From Burkholderia sp. Ax-1724 (GTDB lineage: Bacteria > Pseudomonadota > Gammaproteobacteria > Burkholderiales > Burkholderiaceae), in assembly GCF_011752995.1 (NCBI RefSeq), contig NZ_VWWL01000023.1, positions 62,001-126,000 on the forward strand: a DNA stretch of 64,000 bases, written 5' to 3'. The position numbers were made by a program, and so were the translations under genes. Shown one piece after another: positions 1-7,454 of the stretch; position 1 is the first letter of the stretch, and every line of letters starts with the position of its first letter. The notes under the pieces were generated by a model. The model was not told where the DNA came from, did not search any database, and saw nothing but the letters and a program-made list of their open reading frames with translations.

Positions 1-1
1 G

Positions 2-1696
2 TGGAAACAGGACGAAACCTACACGTTCGGCATCGTCCAGCACATGCTCGAGAGCGGCGATCTCGTCGTGCCGACCAACGCGGGCCAGCCCTTCGTCGAA
101 AAACCGCCGATCTACGACTGGGTCGCCGCCGGCCTCGCGTGGATGCTGGGCCGCTACCTGCCGCTGCATGACGCCGCGCGTCTCGCGAGCGCGCTGTTCG
201 CGGGCCTGACCATCTACTACACGGCCCGCGTGGCGCGCCGCGCGACCGATGCATCGAGTTGGTTCGATCTGCGTGTGATCGGCACGCTCGCGCTGTTCGG
301 CGGCACGCTCGCCGTCGTCAAGCACGCGCACGACATGATGACCGACGTCGCGCTGATGGCCGGCGCCGCACTCGGCTTCTGCGGGCTGTTCGAACTCGTG
401 CTCGTGCATCTGCGCGACGCCGCACGGAACGCGCCGTCGCCGACACCGGCGCAGCCGCACACCCGGCCGCTCGACGCCCCAGGGCGCCGCCACGCGATCC
501 TGAGCGGCGCGGCGATGTTTGGCGCGGGCGTCGGCGTGTCGCTGCTCGCCAAGGGCCTGTTCGTGCCGCTCGTCTTCGGCGCGACCACCTGCGCGGTGCT
601 CGTCCTCTATCCCGCGTGCCGCAGCCGCAGCTTCGCGAGCGCGCTCGGCATCGCCGCGCTCGTTTGCGCGCCGTTCGCGCTGATCTGGCCGATCTGCTTC
701 TACCTGCGCTCCGAAGCGCTGTTCAAGGTCTGGTTGTGGGACAACAACATCGGGCGCTTCTTCGGCTTTTCGGTGCCCGAACTGGGCTCCGAGAACGAGA
801 GCCGTCTGTTCGTGCTGCGCACCGTGCTGAGCGTCGGCTTTCCGGTCGTACCGCTTGCGCTGGCTGCGCTCGCCAGCGGCGCGTGGCGACGCTGGCGCGA
901 CCCGCGCATCGCCTTGCCGGCGCTTTTCGCGGGCATCGGTTTCGCCGTGCTGCAAAGTTCGGCGACCGTGCGCGAGCTGTACATCCTGCCGTTCATCGCC
1001 CCGCTTGCGCTGCTTGCGATGCAAGGCGTCGAGCGGCTGCCGGCGCGGCTGCACGTCGTCTGGGACATGATGAGCCGCGTGCTGTTCGGCGGCACGGCTG
1101 TGCTCGCGTGGATCATCTGGTCGATCATGACGAGCCCGGTGAGCACGCATGCCTCGCTGCATTGGCTCGGACGCTGGCTGCCGCTCGACTGGGTGCTGCC
1201 GATCAAGCCCGCGATGATCGCCGCCGCCTTGCTGCTGACGATCGGCTGGCTATGGCTGCTGCCGTCCTTCAAATACGCGGGCAAATGGCGTGGCGCGCTC
1301 AGCTGGTGCGCGGGCGCGATGCTCGCGTGGGGGCTCGTCAGCACGCTGCTGCTGCCGTGGCTCGATGACGCGAAGAGCTACCGCTCGGTGTTCCTGGACC
1401 TCGGCGCGAAGATAAACATCGAATGGAACGACGGCGATTGCATGGCAAGCGCGAGCCTCGGCGAGTCCGAGGCGCCGATGCTCTACTACTACACCGGCAT
1501 CGTCCATCAGCCGAACGAGAACCCGCGTACGACCGCCTGCACCTGGCTCATCGAGGAAAGCCGCCGCGACCATGCGCCCCAACCGCCCGGTGAATGGCAA
1601 CTATTCTGGTCCGGCGCGCGGCCCGGCGATTCGGATGAACTGCTGCGCGTCTTCGTGCGCACGCCGGTTGCAGGCACGGTGCGCGGCGACGACTAG
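2..1696 (+). CDS. ArnT-like/PMT-family membrane glycosyltransferase (5' partial)
   Basis: The reading frame is already open at base 2, so the gene begins before the window; the first in-frame ATG at 44 is internal. The visible product begins WKQDETYTFG and soon shows PFVEKPPIYDW, the acidic/EKPP loop typical of the GT39/ArnT family that uses polyprenyl-phosphate-linked sugars in the periplasm. About ten hydrophobic segments follow, then a more soluble C-terminal part. The family includes ArnT, which adds aminoarabinose to lipid A, but the substrate here cannot be read from sequence, so no symbol is given. The gene converges on the DUF924 gene with a gap of about 70 bp in which I see no clear terminator. 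Confidence 0.8.
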   Translation, partial: WKQDETYTFGIVQHMLESGDLVVPTNAGQPFVEKPPIYDWVAAGLAWMLGRYLPLHDAARLASALFAGLTIYYTARVARRATDASSWFDLRVIGTLALFGGTLAVVKHAHDMMTDVALMAGAALGFCGLFELVLVHLRDAARNAPSPTPAQPHTRPLDAPGRRHAILSGAAMFGAGVGVSLLAKGLFVPLVFGATTCAVLVLYPACRSRSFASALGIAALVCAPFALIWPICFYLRSEALFKVWLWDNNIGRFFGFSVPELGSENESRLFVLRTVLSVGFPVVPLALAALASGAWRRWRDPRIALPALFAGIGFAVLQSSATVRELYILPFIAPLALLAMQGVERLPARLHVVWDMMSRVLFGGTAVLAWIIWSIMTSPVSTHASLHWLGRWLPLDWVLPIKPAMIAAALLLTIGWLWLLPSFKYAGKWRGALSWCAGAMLAWGLVSTLLLPWLDDAKSYRSVFLDLGAKINIEWNDGDCMASASLGESEAPMLYYYTGIVHQPNENPRTTACTWLIEESRRDHAPQPPGEWQLFWSGARPGDSDELLRVFVRTPVAGTVRGDD

Positions 1697-1765
1697 AAGG
1701 CAACGCGCGCGCCGGGCACGCCAACGCGCGCTCGGATGGAAGCTGCTGAAAGCCGCGGGAAGCGG

Positions 1766-2413
1766 CTAGAACGACGACCCGGGCTCGCGCAGAAACGCGC
1801 TTTCTTCGTCGCTCGAGGCGCGCCCGAGCACGGCATTGCGATGCGGGAAGCGGCCGAACCGCTCGACGATCTCCGCGTGCCGCACTGCATGGCGGTAGTA
1901 GCTCGCGCCGCCCGGCTCCGCCGCCAGCTGACCGAAGAGCCGCAGCGACTCATGCTGGCTCGCGAGCGTTTCGTCGTGTTCGAACGGCAGATACGCGAAC
2001 ACGCGATGCTGCGCGCCGGGCAGCAGCCGATCGGCACCGCTTGCGATCATCCGTTGCGCGATCTGCAGCGCCTTGCTGTCGGCGGCGAATGCGCGCGGCG
2101 TGTTGCGATGGCAGTTGCGCGAGAACTGATCGAGCACGATGACGAGCGCGAGCGTGCCGAGCGACGTGGCCTGCCACGCGTCGAGTTCGCCGGCGAGCGC
2201 CGCATCGATCAGGTCGCCGAAACGTTCGCGCAGCATCGTATCGAAAGCGTCGTCGCGCGTGAACCAGAGCTTGCGCTCCGTGCCGTATTCCGGCGAACCC
2301 GGCGCGCCGAACCAGCAGTCGAGCACGTCGCGTGCCCGCATGGGGAGCGCCGCGTAGTCGGCGTCAATCGCAGAGACAGCCGCCGATGGGGTCGGTTGCC
2401 GCGGCTCAGCCAT
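1766..2413 (-). CDS. DUF924 family protein
   Basis: The product is 215 aa and looks like the DUF924 family: VLDCWFG near the N-terminus, KLWFTRDDAFD, LVIVLDQFSRN, and the C-terminal run VRHAEIVERFGRFPHRNAVLGR. The family is alpha-helical and TPR-like with no settled function. I chose ATG at 2413 (MAEPRQPTPS) because upstream codons are Arg/Ala-rich shadow sequence and because this start overlaps the end of the truncated haemoglobin gene by 8 bp, suggesting translational coupling. Family assignment is good; function is unknown. Confidence 0.82.
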   Translation of the reverse strand: MAEPRQPTPSAAVSAIDADYAALPMRARDVLDCWFGAPGSPEYGTERKLWFTRDDAFDTMLRERFGDLIDAALAGELDAWQATSLGTLALVIVLDQFSRNCHRNTPRAFAADSKALQIAQRMIASGADRLLPGAQHRVFAYLPFEHDETLASQHESLRLFGQLAAEPGGASYYRHAVRHAEIVERFGRFPHRNAVLGRASSDEESAFLREPGSSF

Positions 2414-2819
2414 TGCGGTTGCGCATCCAGTCCGCGGTTTCGAAGAACGAGCCGAGCAGACGCTCGCGCAGCGGCTCGGCGAGGCCGATGTCCTGCATCG
2501 CCCACGCCATGCAGCGCAGCCACTGGTCGCGTTCGCCCGAGGCAATCGCGAACGGCAGATGCCGCGCGCGCAGACGCGGATGGCCGAAGCGGCTGATGTA
2601 GTGATCGGGGCCGCCGAGCCAGCCGCACAGGAACCAGAACAGCTTGTCGCGCGACCCGTCGAGCGATGCCGGATGCAGCGCGCGAATCCCGGCGAAATCC
2701 GCTTCGAGGTCCATCAGGTCGTAAAACCGGTCGACCAGTTCGCGCACGCGCGCCTCGCCGCCCACCAGCTCGAAGGCCGTCGGTTTGTCCGCGGACACTT
2801 CGTCGTTCAAATCGCTCAT
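2406..2819 (-). CDS. Group II truncated haemoglobin (TrHbO-like)
   Basis: The 137-aa product has the length and pattern of a 2-over-2 truncated haemoglobin of group II: VRELVDRFYDLMD (B helix with Tyr), LHPASLDGSRDKLFWFLCGWLGGP (E region), and a conserved proximal His in RLRARHLPFAI followed by the Trp of DQWLRCM. Group II proteins bind O2/NO and are linked to oxygen or peroxide chemistry. The start at 2819 (MSDLNDE) gives the usual family length; an in-frame extension upstream is Cys/Arg-rich and unlikely. The stop overlaps the DUF924 start. Confidence 0.88.
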   Translation of the reverse strand: MSDLNDEVSADKPTAFELVGGEARVRELVDRFYDLMDLEADFAGIRALHPASLDGSRDKLFWFLCGWLGGPDHYISRFGHPRLRARHLPFAIASGERDQWLRCMAWAMQDIGLAEPLRERLLGSFFETADWMRNRNG

Positions 2820-2871
2820 ACCCTGCTCAACCGCCAGAAAAAACCATCGGGAAAAAATCACGCGTCGCGCA

Positions 2872-5475
2872 TCATGCATCACGCAGCGATTGCAGCGCGG
2901 GCCGTGCCAGCACATGCCGCAGACTCAGCCAGCCACCCACGCCCGCGCAGGCAACCCCGGCGGCGATGCCCGCCGGCAGCAGCCACGGATCGAAGTCCAG
3001 ATAGAACTCGAACACGTGCGTCGCGAGCAGCGCGCCGACGATCTGCGCCCCCGCCGCCGCCATCAAGCCGGCCAGCGCCCCGACCGCGACGAATTCGGCG
3101 ACCTGCACCGCGCGCACCTGCCGATGCGACGCGCCGAGCGCGCGCAGCAGCGCGGATTCTCGCATACGCTCGTCGCGCGTGCCGGCGAGCGCCGCGTACA
3201 GCACCAGCACGCCGGCCGCGAGCGTGAACGCGAACAGGAACTGCACCGCACCGATCACCTGCTGCAGCACGCGCTGCACCTGCGCGAGAATCGGGCCCGT
3301 GTCGATCGCGGTGAGGTTCGGATAGGCGGCGATCAGGCCGTCGATCGTCGCCTGCCGGTCCGGCGGCAGATGGAAGCTCGTGATGAACGTCGCCGGAAAA
3401 TCGCGCAGCGCGGCGGGCGGCATCAGCACGAAGAAATTGACCTTGAACGAACCCCAGTCGAGCTTGCGCAGGCTCGTAACCGGCGCGTCGATTTGCAGGC
3501 CCGTCACGTCGAAACGCAGCACGTCGCCAGGCTTCACGTTGATCAGTTTCGCGAGCCCCTGCTCGATCGAAATCTGCGGCGTCGTCGTGTCGCCGTACCA
3601 CTTGCCCGCGGCGATACGGTTGTCGTCGGGCAGCTCGGTCGTGTACGACAGGTTGAACTCGCGGTCCACCAGACGCCGCGCGTCCTGGCCCTTGAACGAG
3701 TCCGGATCGACCGGCTTGCCGTTGATCGCGACGAGCCGCCCGCGCACCATCGGCGAAAGCTGCGCGCCGGGTACGCCGTGCGCGGCGAGATATTGCGTGA
3801 CCGCGTCGCGCTGGTCGGGCTGGATATCGATGATGAACAGGTTCGGCGCATCGGGCGGCGTCGATTTGCGCCAGCCTTGCACGAGGTCGTTGCGCGTCAT
3901 CGCGATCAGCAGCAGGCACATGAGGCCGATGCCGAGCGCGGTGATCTGCAGCGCGCTCGTGCTGCTGCGGCGTTCGAGCGACGCGAGCGCATAGCGCCAG
4001 CCGATCCCCGCGTTGACGCGCTCGCTGCGCACGATGCGCGCCGCGCCCCATAGCGCGAGCCGCGCGATGCAGGCGAACACGAGCAGCCCGCCCGCGAAGC
4101 CGCCCGCGACGATACCGCCGAGCTTCAACTCACCGGCCGCGACAATCAGCAGCCCCGCGAACAGCACGATGCCGAGCGCGTAGGCGGCCCACGCGGTGCG
4201 CCCCGCCTCGCCCCATTCGCGGCGCAGCACGCGCACCGGCGGCACGCGCGTGAGCGGCAACAGCGGCGGCAACGCGAAGCCGAGCAGCAGCACGAGGCCG
4301 GCCGCGATGCCTTCGAGCGCGGGCCACAGCGTCGGCTGCGGCAGCACGACGTCGATCAGGCTACCGAGCCACGTCAGCAGCGCGAGGTGGCCGAGATAGC
4401 CGAGCGCGACGCCCAGCACCCCGCCGATCACGCCGAGCCCGGCGAATTCGAGCGTGAAAAGCGCGCGCAGCGCGGCCTGGCTCACGCCGAGACAGCGCAT
4501 CGCAGCGCAGCCGTCGAGATGCCGGCGCATATAGCGGTGCGCCGCCATCGCAATCGCCACCGCCGCGAGCAGCGCGGTCAGCAGCGAGACGAGCGTGAGG
4601 AAATGGCCCGCCCGATCGAGCGTCTGACGCACCTGCGGCTGGCCGTCGTGCAGCGATTCGAGCGCGACGCCGCGCAGCTTGCCGCCGTCCACGCGGTCAT
4701 GCGCGAACTGCGTGAAACGCGCGACCGCATCGGCGGCACCGGCCACCAGCAGCCGATACGTGACGCGGCTGCCGAACGTAACGAGACCGGTCGATTGCAG
4801 TTCGTCGGCGCGCAGCATCAGACGCGGCGAGAAATTGACGAATGAAAAGCCGCGGTCGAGTTCGCGCGTAATCAGCGCGCCGATCGTGAAGCTGCGATTG
4901 CCGACTTTCACCGCATCGCCGACCTTCAGCTTCAAGGCGTCGAGCAGTTCCTGATCGACCCACACGGTGCCGGGCGCGGGAATCGACGTCGCCCGATGAT
5001 CGGCCGCGCCGGGCGCCGGCGCGATCTGCAATGCGCCGCGCAGCGGATAGCCCGGCGACACCGCCTTGACGGCGGCGAGCCGCGACACCGGCTTTGCGCC
5101 GGTCGCATTGATCATGCTCGGGAAAATCGCCGTGGTGGCGGTGCGCAGGCCAAGCGAGCGCGCCTCGGCGGCAAATTGCGGATCAACCGGATGGTCGGCG
5201 CGCACGATGAAATCGGCGGCGATCATGCGCCGCGCGTCGCGTTCGAGCCCCTGGTGCAGCCGATCGGCGAGAAAGCCGACGCTAGAAAGCGCGGCGACGG
5301 CCAGCACGAGCGCGAGCAGCAGCATCGTCAGTTCGCCCGCGCGCCAGTCGCGCGCCGTCATGCGGATCGCCTGGCGCAGCAGATCCGCGCCGCCGAAACG
5401 GCGCGCCGCTTTAACGTCGCTTACGTCGACGCGCTCCGTCGAACCTGCCTTGGACCCGGGTAGTGCTTCGCTCAA
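2872..5475 (-). CDS. ABC transporter permease, FtsX/YbbP-like
   Basis: The 867-aa product fits the large YbbP-type permease: an N-terminal TM segment (MLLLALVLAVAALSSVGFL), a large periplasmic domain, a central cluster of TM helices, a second periplasmic domain and a last FtsX block (LVLYAALAGTRDERMRESALLRALGAS). The partner ATPase (YbbA-type) is not adjacent. The likely start is TTG at 5475, whose bases overlap the TGA of the DUF4126 gene (TTGA). The same frame stays open further upstream, but there it lies over DUF4126 and its residues are shadow-like. A later ATG (MTARDWRAGE) is possible. The substrate is probably a lipid or lipoprotein-linked molecule, inferred from the superfamily only. 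Confidence 0.85.
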   Translation of the reverse strand: MSEALPGSKAGSTERVDVSDVKAARRFGGADLLRQAIRMTARDWRAGELTMLLLALVLAVAALSSVGFLADRLHQGLERDARRMIAADFIVRADHPVDPQFAAEARSLGLRTATTAIFPSMINATGAKPVSRLAAVKAVSPGYPLRGALQIAPAPGAADHRATSIPAPGTVWVDQELLDALKLKVGDAVKVGNRSFTIGALITRELDRGFSFVNFSPRLMLRADELQSTGLVTFGSRVTYRLLVAGAADAVARFTQFAHDRVDGGKLRGVALESLHDGQPQVRQTLDRAGHFLTLVSLLTALLAAVAIAMAAHRYMRRHLDGCAAMRCLGVSQAALRALFTLEFAGLGVIGGVLGVALGYLGHLALLTWLGSLIDVVLPQPTLWPALEGIAAGLVLLLGFALPPLLPLTRVPPVRVLRREWGEAGRTAWAAYALGIVLFAGLLIVAAGELKLGGIVAGGFAGGLLVFACIARLALWGAARIVRSERVNAGIGWRYALASLERRSSTSALQITALGIGLMCLLLIAMTRNDLVQGWRKSTPPDAPNLFIIDIQPDQRDAVTQYLAAHGVPGAQLSPMVRGRLVAINGKPVDPDSFKGQDARRLVDREFNLSYTTELPDDNRIAAGKWYGDTTTPQISIEQGLAKLINVKPGDVLRFDVTGLQIDAPVTSLRKLDWGSFKVNFFVLMPPAALRDFPATFITSFHLPPDRQATIDGLIAAYPNLTAIDTGPILAQVQRVLQQVIGAVQFLFAFTLAAGVLVLYAALAGTRDERMRESALLRALGASHRQVRAVQVAEFVAVGALAGLMAAAGAQIVGALLATHVFEFYLDFDPWLLPAGIAAGVACAGVGGWLSLRHVLARPALQSLRDA

Positions 5476-6095
5476 TCGTGCCTGCTCCTCGCAAATCGCG
5501 ACACCATATGCGTGGCCATGCCGCGAAACCCGCCCTGCACGCCACGCCACAACCGCGGCAATGCCCACGCCGCGAGCAGCAGAAAGCCTACCATCAGGAC
5601 CAGAAACGCGAGCGGCACGAACAGCGCGAGCAGCACGCCGCCGAAGACGAGACCGTCCTCGGCGGTCGAGGTCACGACGTTCGACAACGGTTCCGGCGAC
5701 AGATTGATAAGCGCGCGCGTACCGGCCTTCGCGAGATGCGCGGTGCCGGCGAGCGTGCCGCCCGCGAGCGCCGCGACCGCCAGCAAAGCCGGATCGGCAT
5801 GGCCGAGCGCGCCGGCGGCGAGCACCGCGCCGGCCGGAATGCGGATGAAGGTGTGGATCGCGTCCCACAGCGAGTCGAACGCGGGGATTTTGTCGGCGAG
5901 GAATTCGGCGAGCGTCAGCACGGCGGCCGCGCCGATCACCCAGGGCGAGGACAGCGCGGACAGCGTGGCGGGCAGATGAATGAGGCCGAGACGCTCGAAC
6001 ACGCCGGCCAGCAGGACCGTCAGATAGAGGCGCAGACCGCTGCCCCATGAGAGGCCAGCAGCAAGCGAAAGTGATTCAAGCATGGCCGCCTCCAC
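5472..6095 (-). CDS. DUF4126 membrane protein
   Basis: The product is 207 aa with several hydrophobic helices and the DUF4126 pattern: SLAAGLSWGSGLRLYLTV at the N-terminus, LADKIPAFDSLWDAIHTFIRIPAGA in the middle, and a strongly hydrophobic hairpin near the end (LVFGGVLLALFVPLAFLVLM). The family has no established biochemical role. ATG at 6095 or 6083 could start it. Its TGA overlaps the TTG of the downstream permease, so the two are probably coupled. A perfect TATAAT lies about 120 bp upstream. Confidence 0.82.
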   Translation of the reverse strand: MEAAMLESLSLAAGLSWGSGLRLYLTVLLAGVFERLGLIHLPATLSALSSPWVIGAAAVLTLAEFLADKIPAFDSLWDAIHTFIRIPAGAVLAAGALGHADPALLAVAALAGGTLAGTAHLAKAGTRALINLSPEPLSNVVTSTAEDGLVFGGVLLALFVPLAFLVLMVGFLLLAAWALPRLWRGVQGGFRGMATHMVSRFARSRHD

Positions 6096-6217
6096 GCGCT
6101 TGGGACGTGCCGGGCGCCGCGGCGGAATGAAGCGCAGGCTTCGCGCCGAAGTCGTCAGGCTCGCCTGGCCAGCCGGGCCGAACAGGCCGCGGGCAATTTC
6201 AGGATAGGTTCTGTCTC

Positions 6218-6223
6218 ATTATA
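6218..6223 (-). promoter_or_regulatory. Candidate -10 box for the DUF4126/permease operon
   Basis: The minus strand reads TATAAT here, in an AT-rich patch (GAATTAACGTGGC before it) unlike the surrounding GC-rich DNA. No good -35 sits 16-18 bp upstream. It would give a leader of roughly 115 nt before the DUF4126 start. The assignment rests on the hexamer and location only. Confidence 0.4.
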
Positions 6224-6343
6224 GCCACGTTAATTCGCAGAACGCAGGGTGGCGAACCGGCCGTGGCGGGGGGCGATGCGTGTTGAATCAATGCTGCTGG
6301 CTCGGTGCCCTAACTTCAGTGGCCGAACCTCGGTCGCCCAACC

Positions 6344-6664
6344 TCAGTGGCCCGACGACAGCTTCAGCCCGATGAGCCCGATCACGATCAGCGACGCACT
6401 GGCGACACGCGCGAGCGTCAGCGCCTCGCCCATCATCACGACGCCGAAGATGAACGCGCCGACCGCGCCGATACCGGTCCACACCGCATAGGCGGTGCCG
6501 AGCGGCAGCTGGCGCATCGCGAGCGTGAGCAGCGCGAAGCTGCCGAGCGCGGTCACGATCGTGAACACGGACGGCCAGAAACGGGTGAAGCCTTCGGAAG
6601 TTTTGAGACCGGCCGCCCACGCGACTTCGAGCAAACCGGCGATCAGAAGAAGAAACCAGGACAT
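6344..6664 (-). CDS. sugE: SMR-family guanidinium exporter Gdx (SugE)
   Basis: The 106-aa, four-helix product matches the SugE/Gdx branch of the small multidrug resistance family: MSWFLLLIAGLLEVAWA with the essential membrane Glu in helix 1, GFTRFWPS, and the hallmark GTAYAVWTGIGAVGA. Gdx proteins exchange guanidinium for protons across the inner membrane as dimers. The start at 6664 is set by family alignment and a GGAG sequence 9 bp upstream; that GGAG is part of an in-frame upstream ATG (6679), which is less likely. A guanidine-II riboswitch directly upstream supports guanidinium as the substrate rather than quaternary ammonium drugs. Confidence 0.93.
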   Translation of the reverse strand: MSWFLLLIAGLLEVAWAAGLKTSEGFTRFWPSVFTIVTALGSFALLTLAMRQLPLGTAYAVWTGIGAVGAFIFGVVMMGEALTLARVASASLIVIGLIGLKLSSGH

Positions 6665-6685
6665 CAGAGACAGCTCCATAAAAAT

Positions 6686-6727
6686 GGGGCCGTCCCCGAT
6701 GATCGATGCAAGCGCAAGGTCGTCCTT
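6686..6727 (-). ncRNA. Guanidine-II (mini-ykkC) riboswitch
   Basis: The minus strand shows two short hairpins with ACGR loops, the defining feature of mini-ykkC RNAs: AAGG-ACGA-CCTT at 6727-6716 and GGGG-ACGG-CCCC at 6697-6686, joined by 18 nt. The second hairpin ends 21 nt before the sugE ATG, close to its GGAG, which fits control of translation initiation. Each hairpin of this class binds one guanidinium ion. The match to the class and the downstream gene agree. Confidence 0.9.
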
Positions 6728-6737
6728 ACGTCGGGAG

Positions 6738-6743
6738 ATTATA
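6738..6743 (-). promoter_or_regulatory. Candidate -10 box for the riboswitch-sugE transcript
   Basis: The minus strand reads TATAAT, 10 bp upstream of the first riboswitch hairpin and just past the kdpE stop. A start site about 6-7 bp downstream would place the first RNA bases immediately before the hairpin. No convincing -35 is present. It suggests sugE has its own promoter rather than depending on kdp read-through. Confidence 0.5.
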
Positions 6744-6755
6744 ACCGGGCGGGCT

Positions 6756-7454
6756 TCACCCCGCCCCGACCAGCCGGTAGCCGACGCCGGTCTCGGTGAC
6801 GATATGCTCGGGCTGCGCCGGGTCGCGTTCGAGCTTGCCGCGCAGATGCGCCATGTAGATGCGCAGATAGTGATGGCTCTCGACATGCGACGGCCCCCAC
6901 ACGTCGCGCAGCAGTTGCCGGTGCGTGAGCACGCGGCCCGCGTGGCGCACGAGCGTCGCGAGCAGGCGGTATTCGATCGGCGTCAGATGGATCGCGGCGC
7001 CGTCGCGCGTCACCTGGCGCAAGGCGAGATCGACGCTGACCGCGCCGAAGCGCACTTGCGGCGATTCGTTCGCGCCGCCCTGGTTGCGCCGCCGCAGATG
7101 CGCGCGAATCCGCGCCAGCAGCTCGGACACGCCGAACGGCTTGGTCAGGTAGTCGTCGGCGCCAGCATCGAGCGCGGCGACCTTCTCGCTTTCCTGGGTG
7201 CGCGCCGACAGCACGATCACCGGCAGCTCGCTCCAGCCGCGCAGCTCGCGGATCACGTCGAGGCCGTCGGTATCGGGCAGGCCGAGATCGACGATCACCA
7301 GATCGGGCTGGCGCGTGGCCGCTTCGACGAGCCCCTGCTTGCCGGTCTCGGCGTCGTACACGGCGATGCCCTCGCCTTCGAGCGCGGTGCGCACGAAGCG
7401 GCGAATCTGCTTTTCGTCTTCGATCAGAACGACGGTGATGCTCGGGTCACTCAT
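6756..7454 (-). CDS. kdpE: KdpE response regulator
   Basis: The 232-aa OmpR/PhoB-type regulator has the receiver acidic pair in VVLIEDEKQIRR, the phosphoacceptor Asp in LVIVDLGLPDTDG, the conserved Lys in DDYLTKPFGVSELLARI, and a C-terminal winged helix ending HIVTETGVGYRLV. KdpE activates the kdp operon when K+ is low. It overlaps the end of kdpD by 8 bp, so the sensor and regulator are translationally coupled. It is the last gene of the leftward kdp cluster. Confidence 0.95.
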   Translation of the reverse strand: MSDPSITVVLIEDEKQIRRFVRTALEGEGIAVYDAETGKQGLVEAATRQPDLVIVDLGLPDTDGLDVIRELRGWSELPVIVLSARTQESEKVAALDAGADDYLTKPFGVSELLARIRAHLRRRNQGGANESPQVRFGAVSVDLALRQVTRDGAAIHLTPIEYRLLATLVRHAGRVLTHRQLLRDVWGPSHVESHHYLRIYMAHLRGKLERDPAQPEHIVTETGVGYRLVGAG

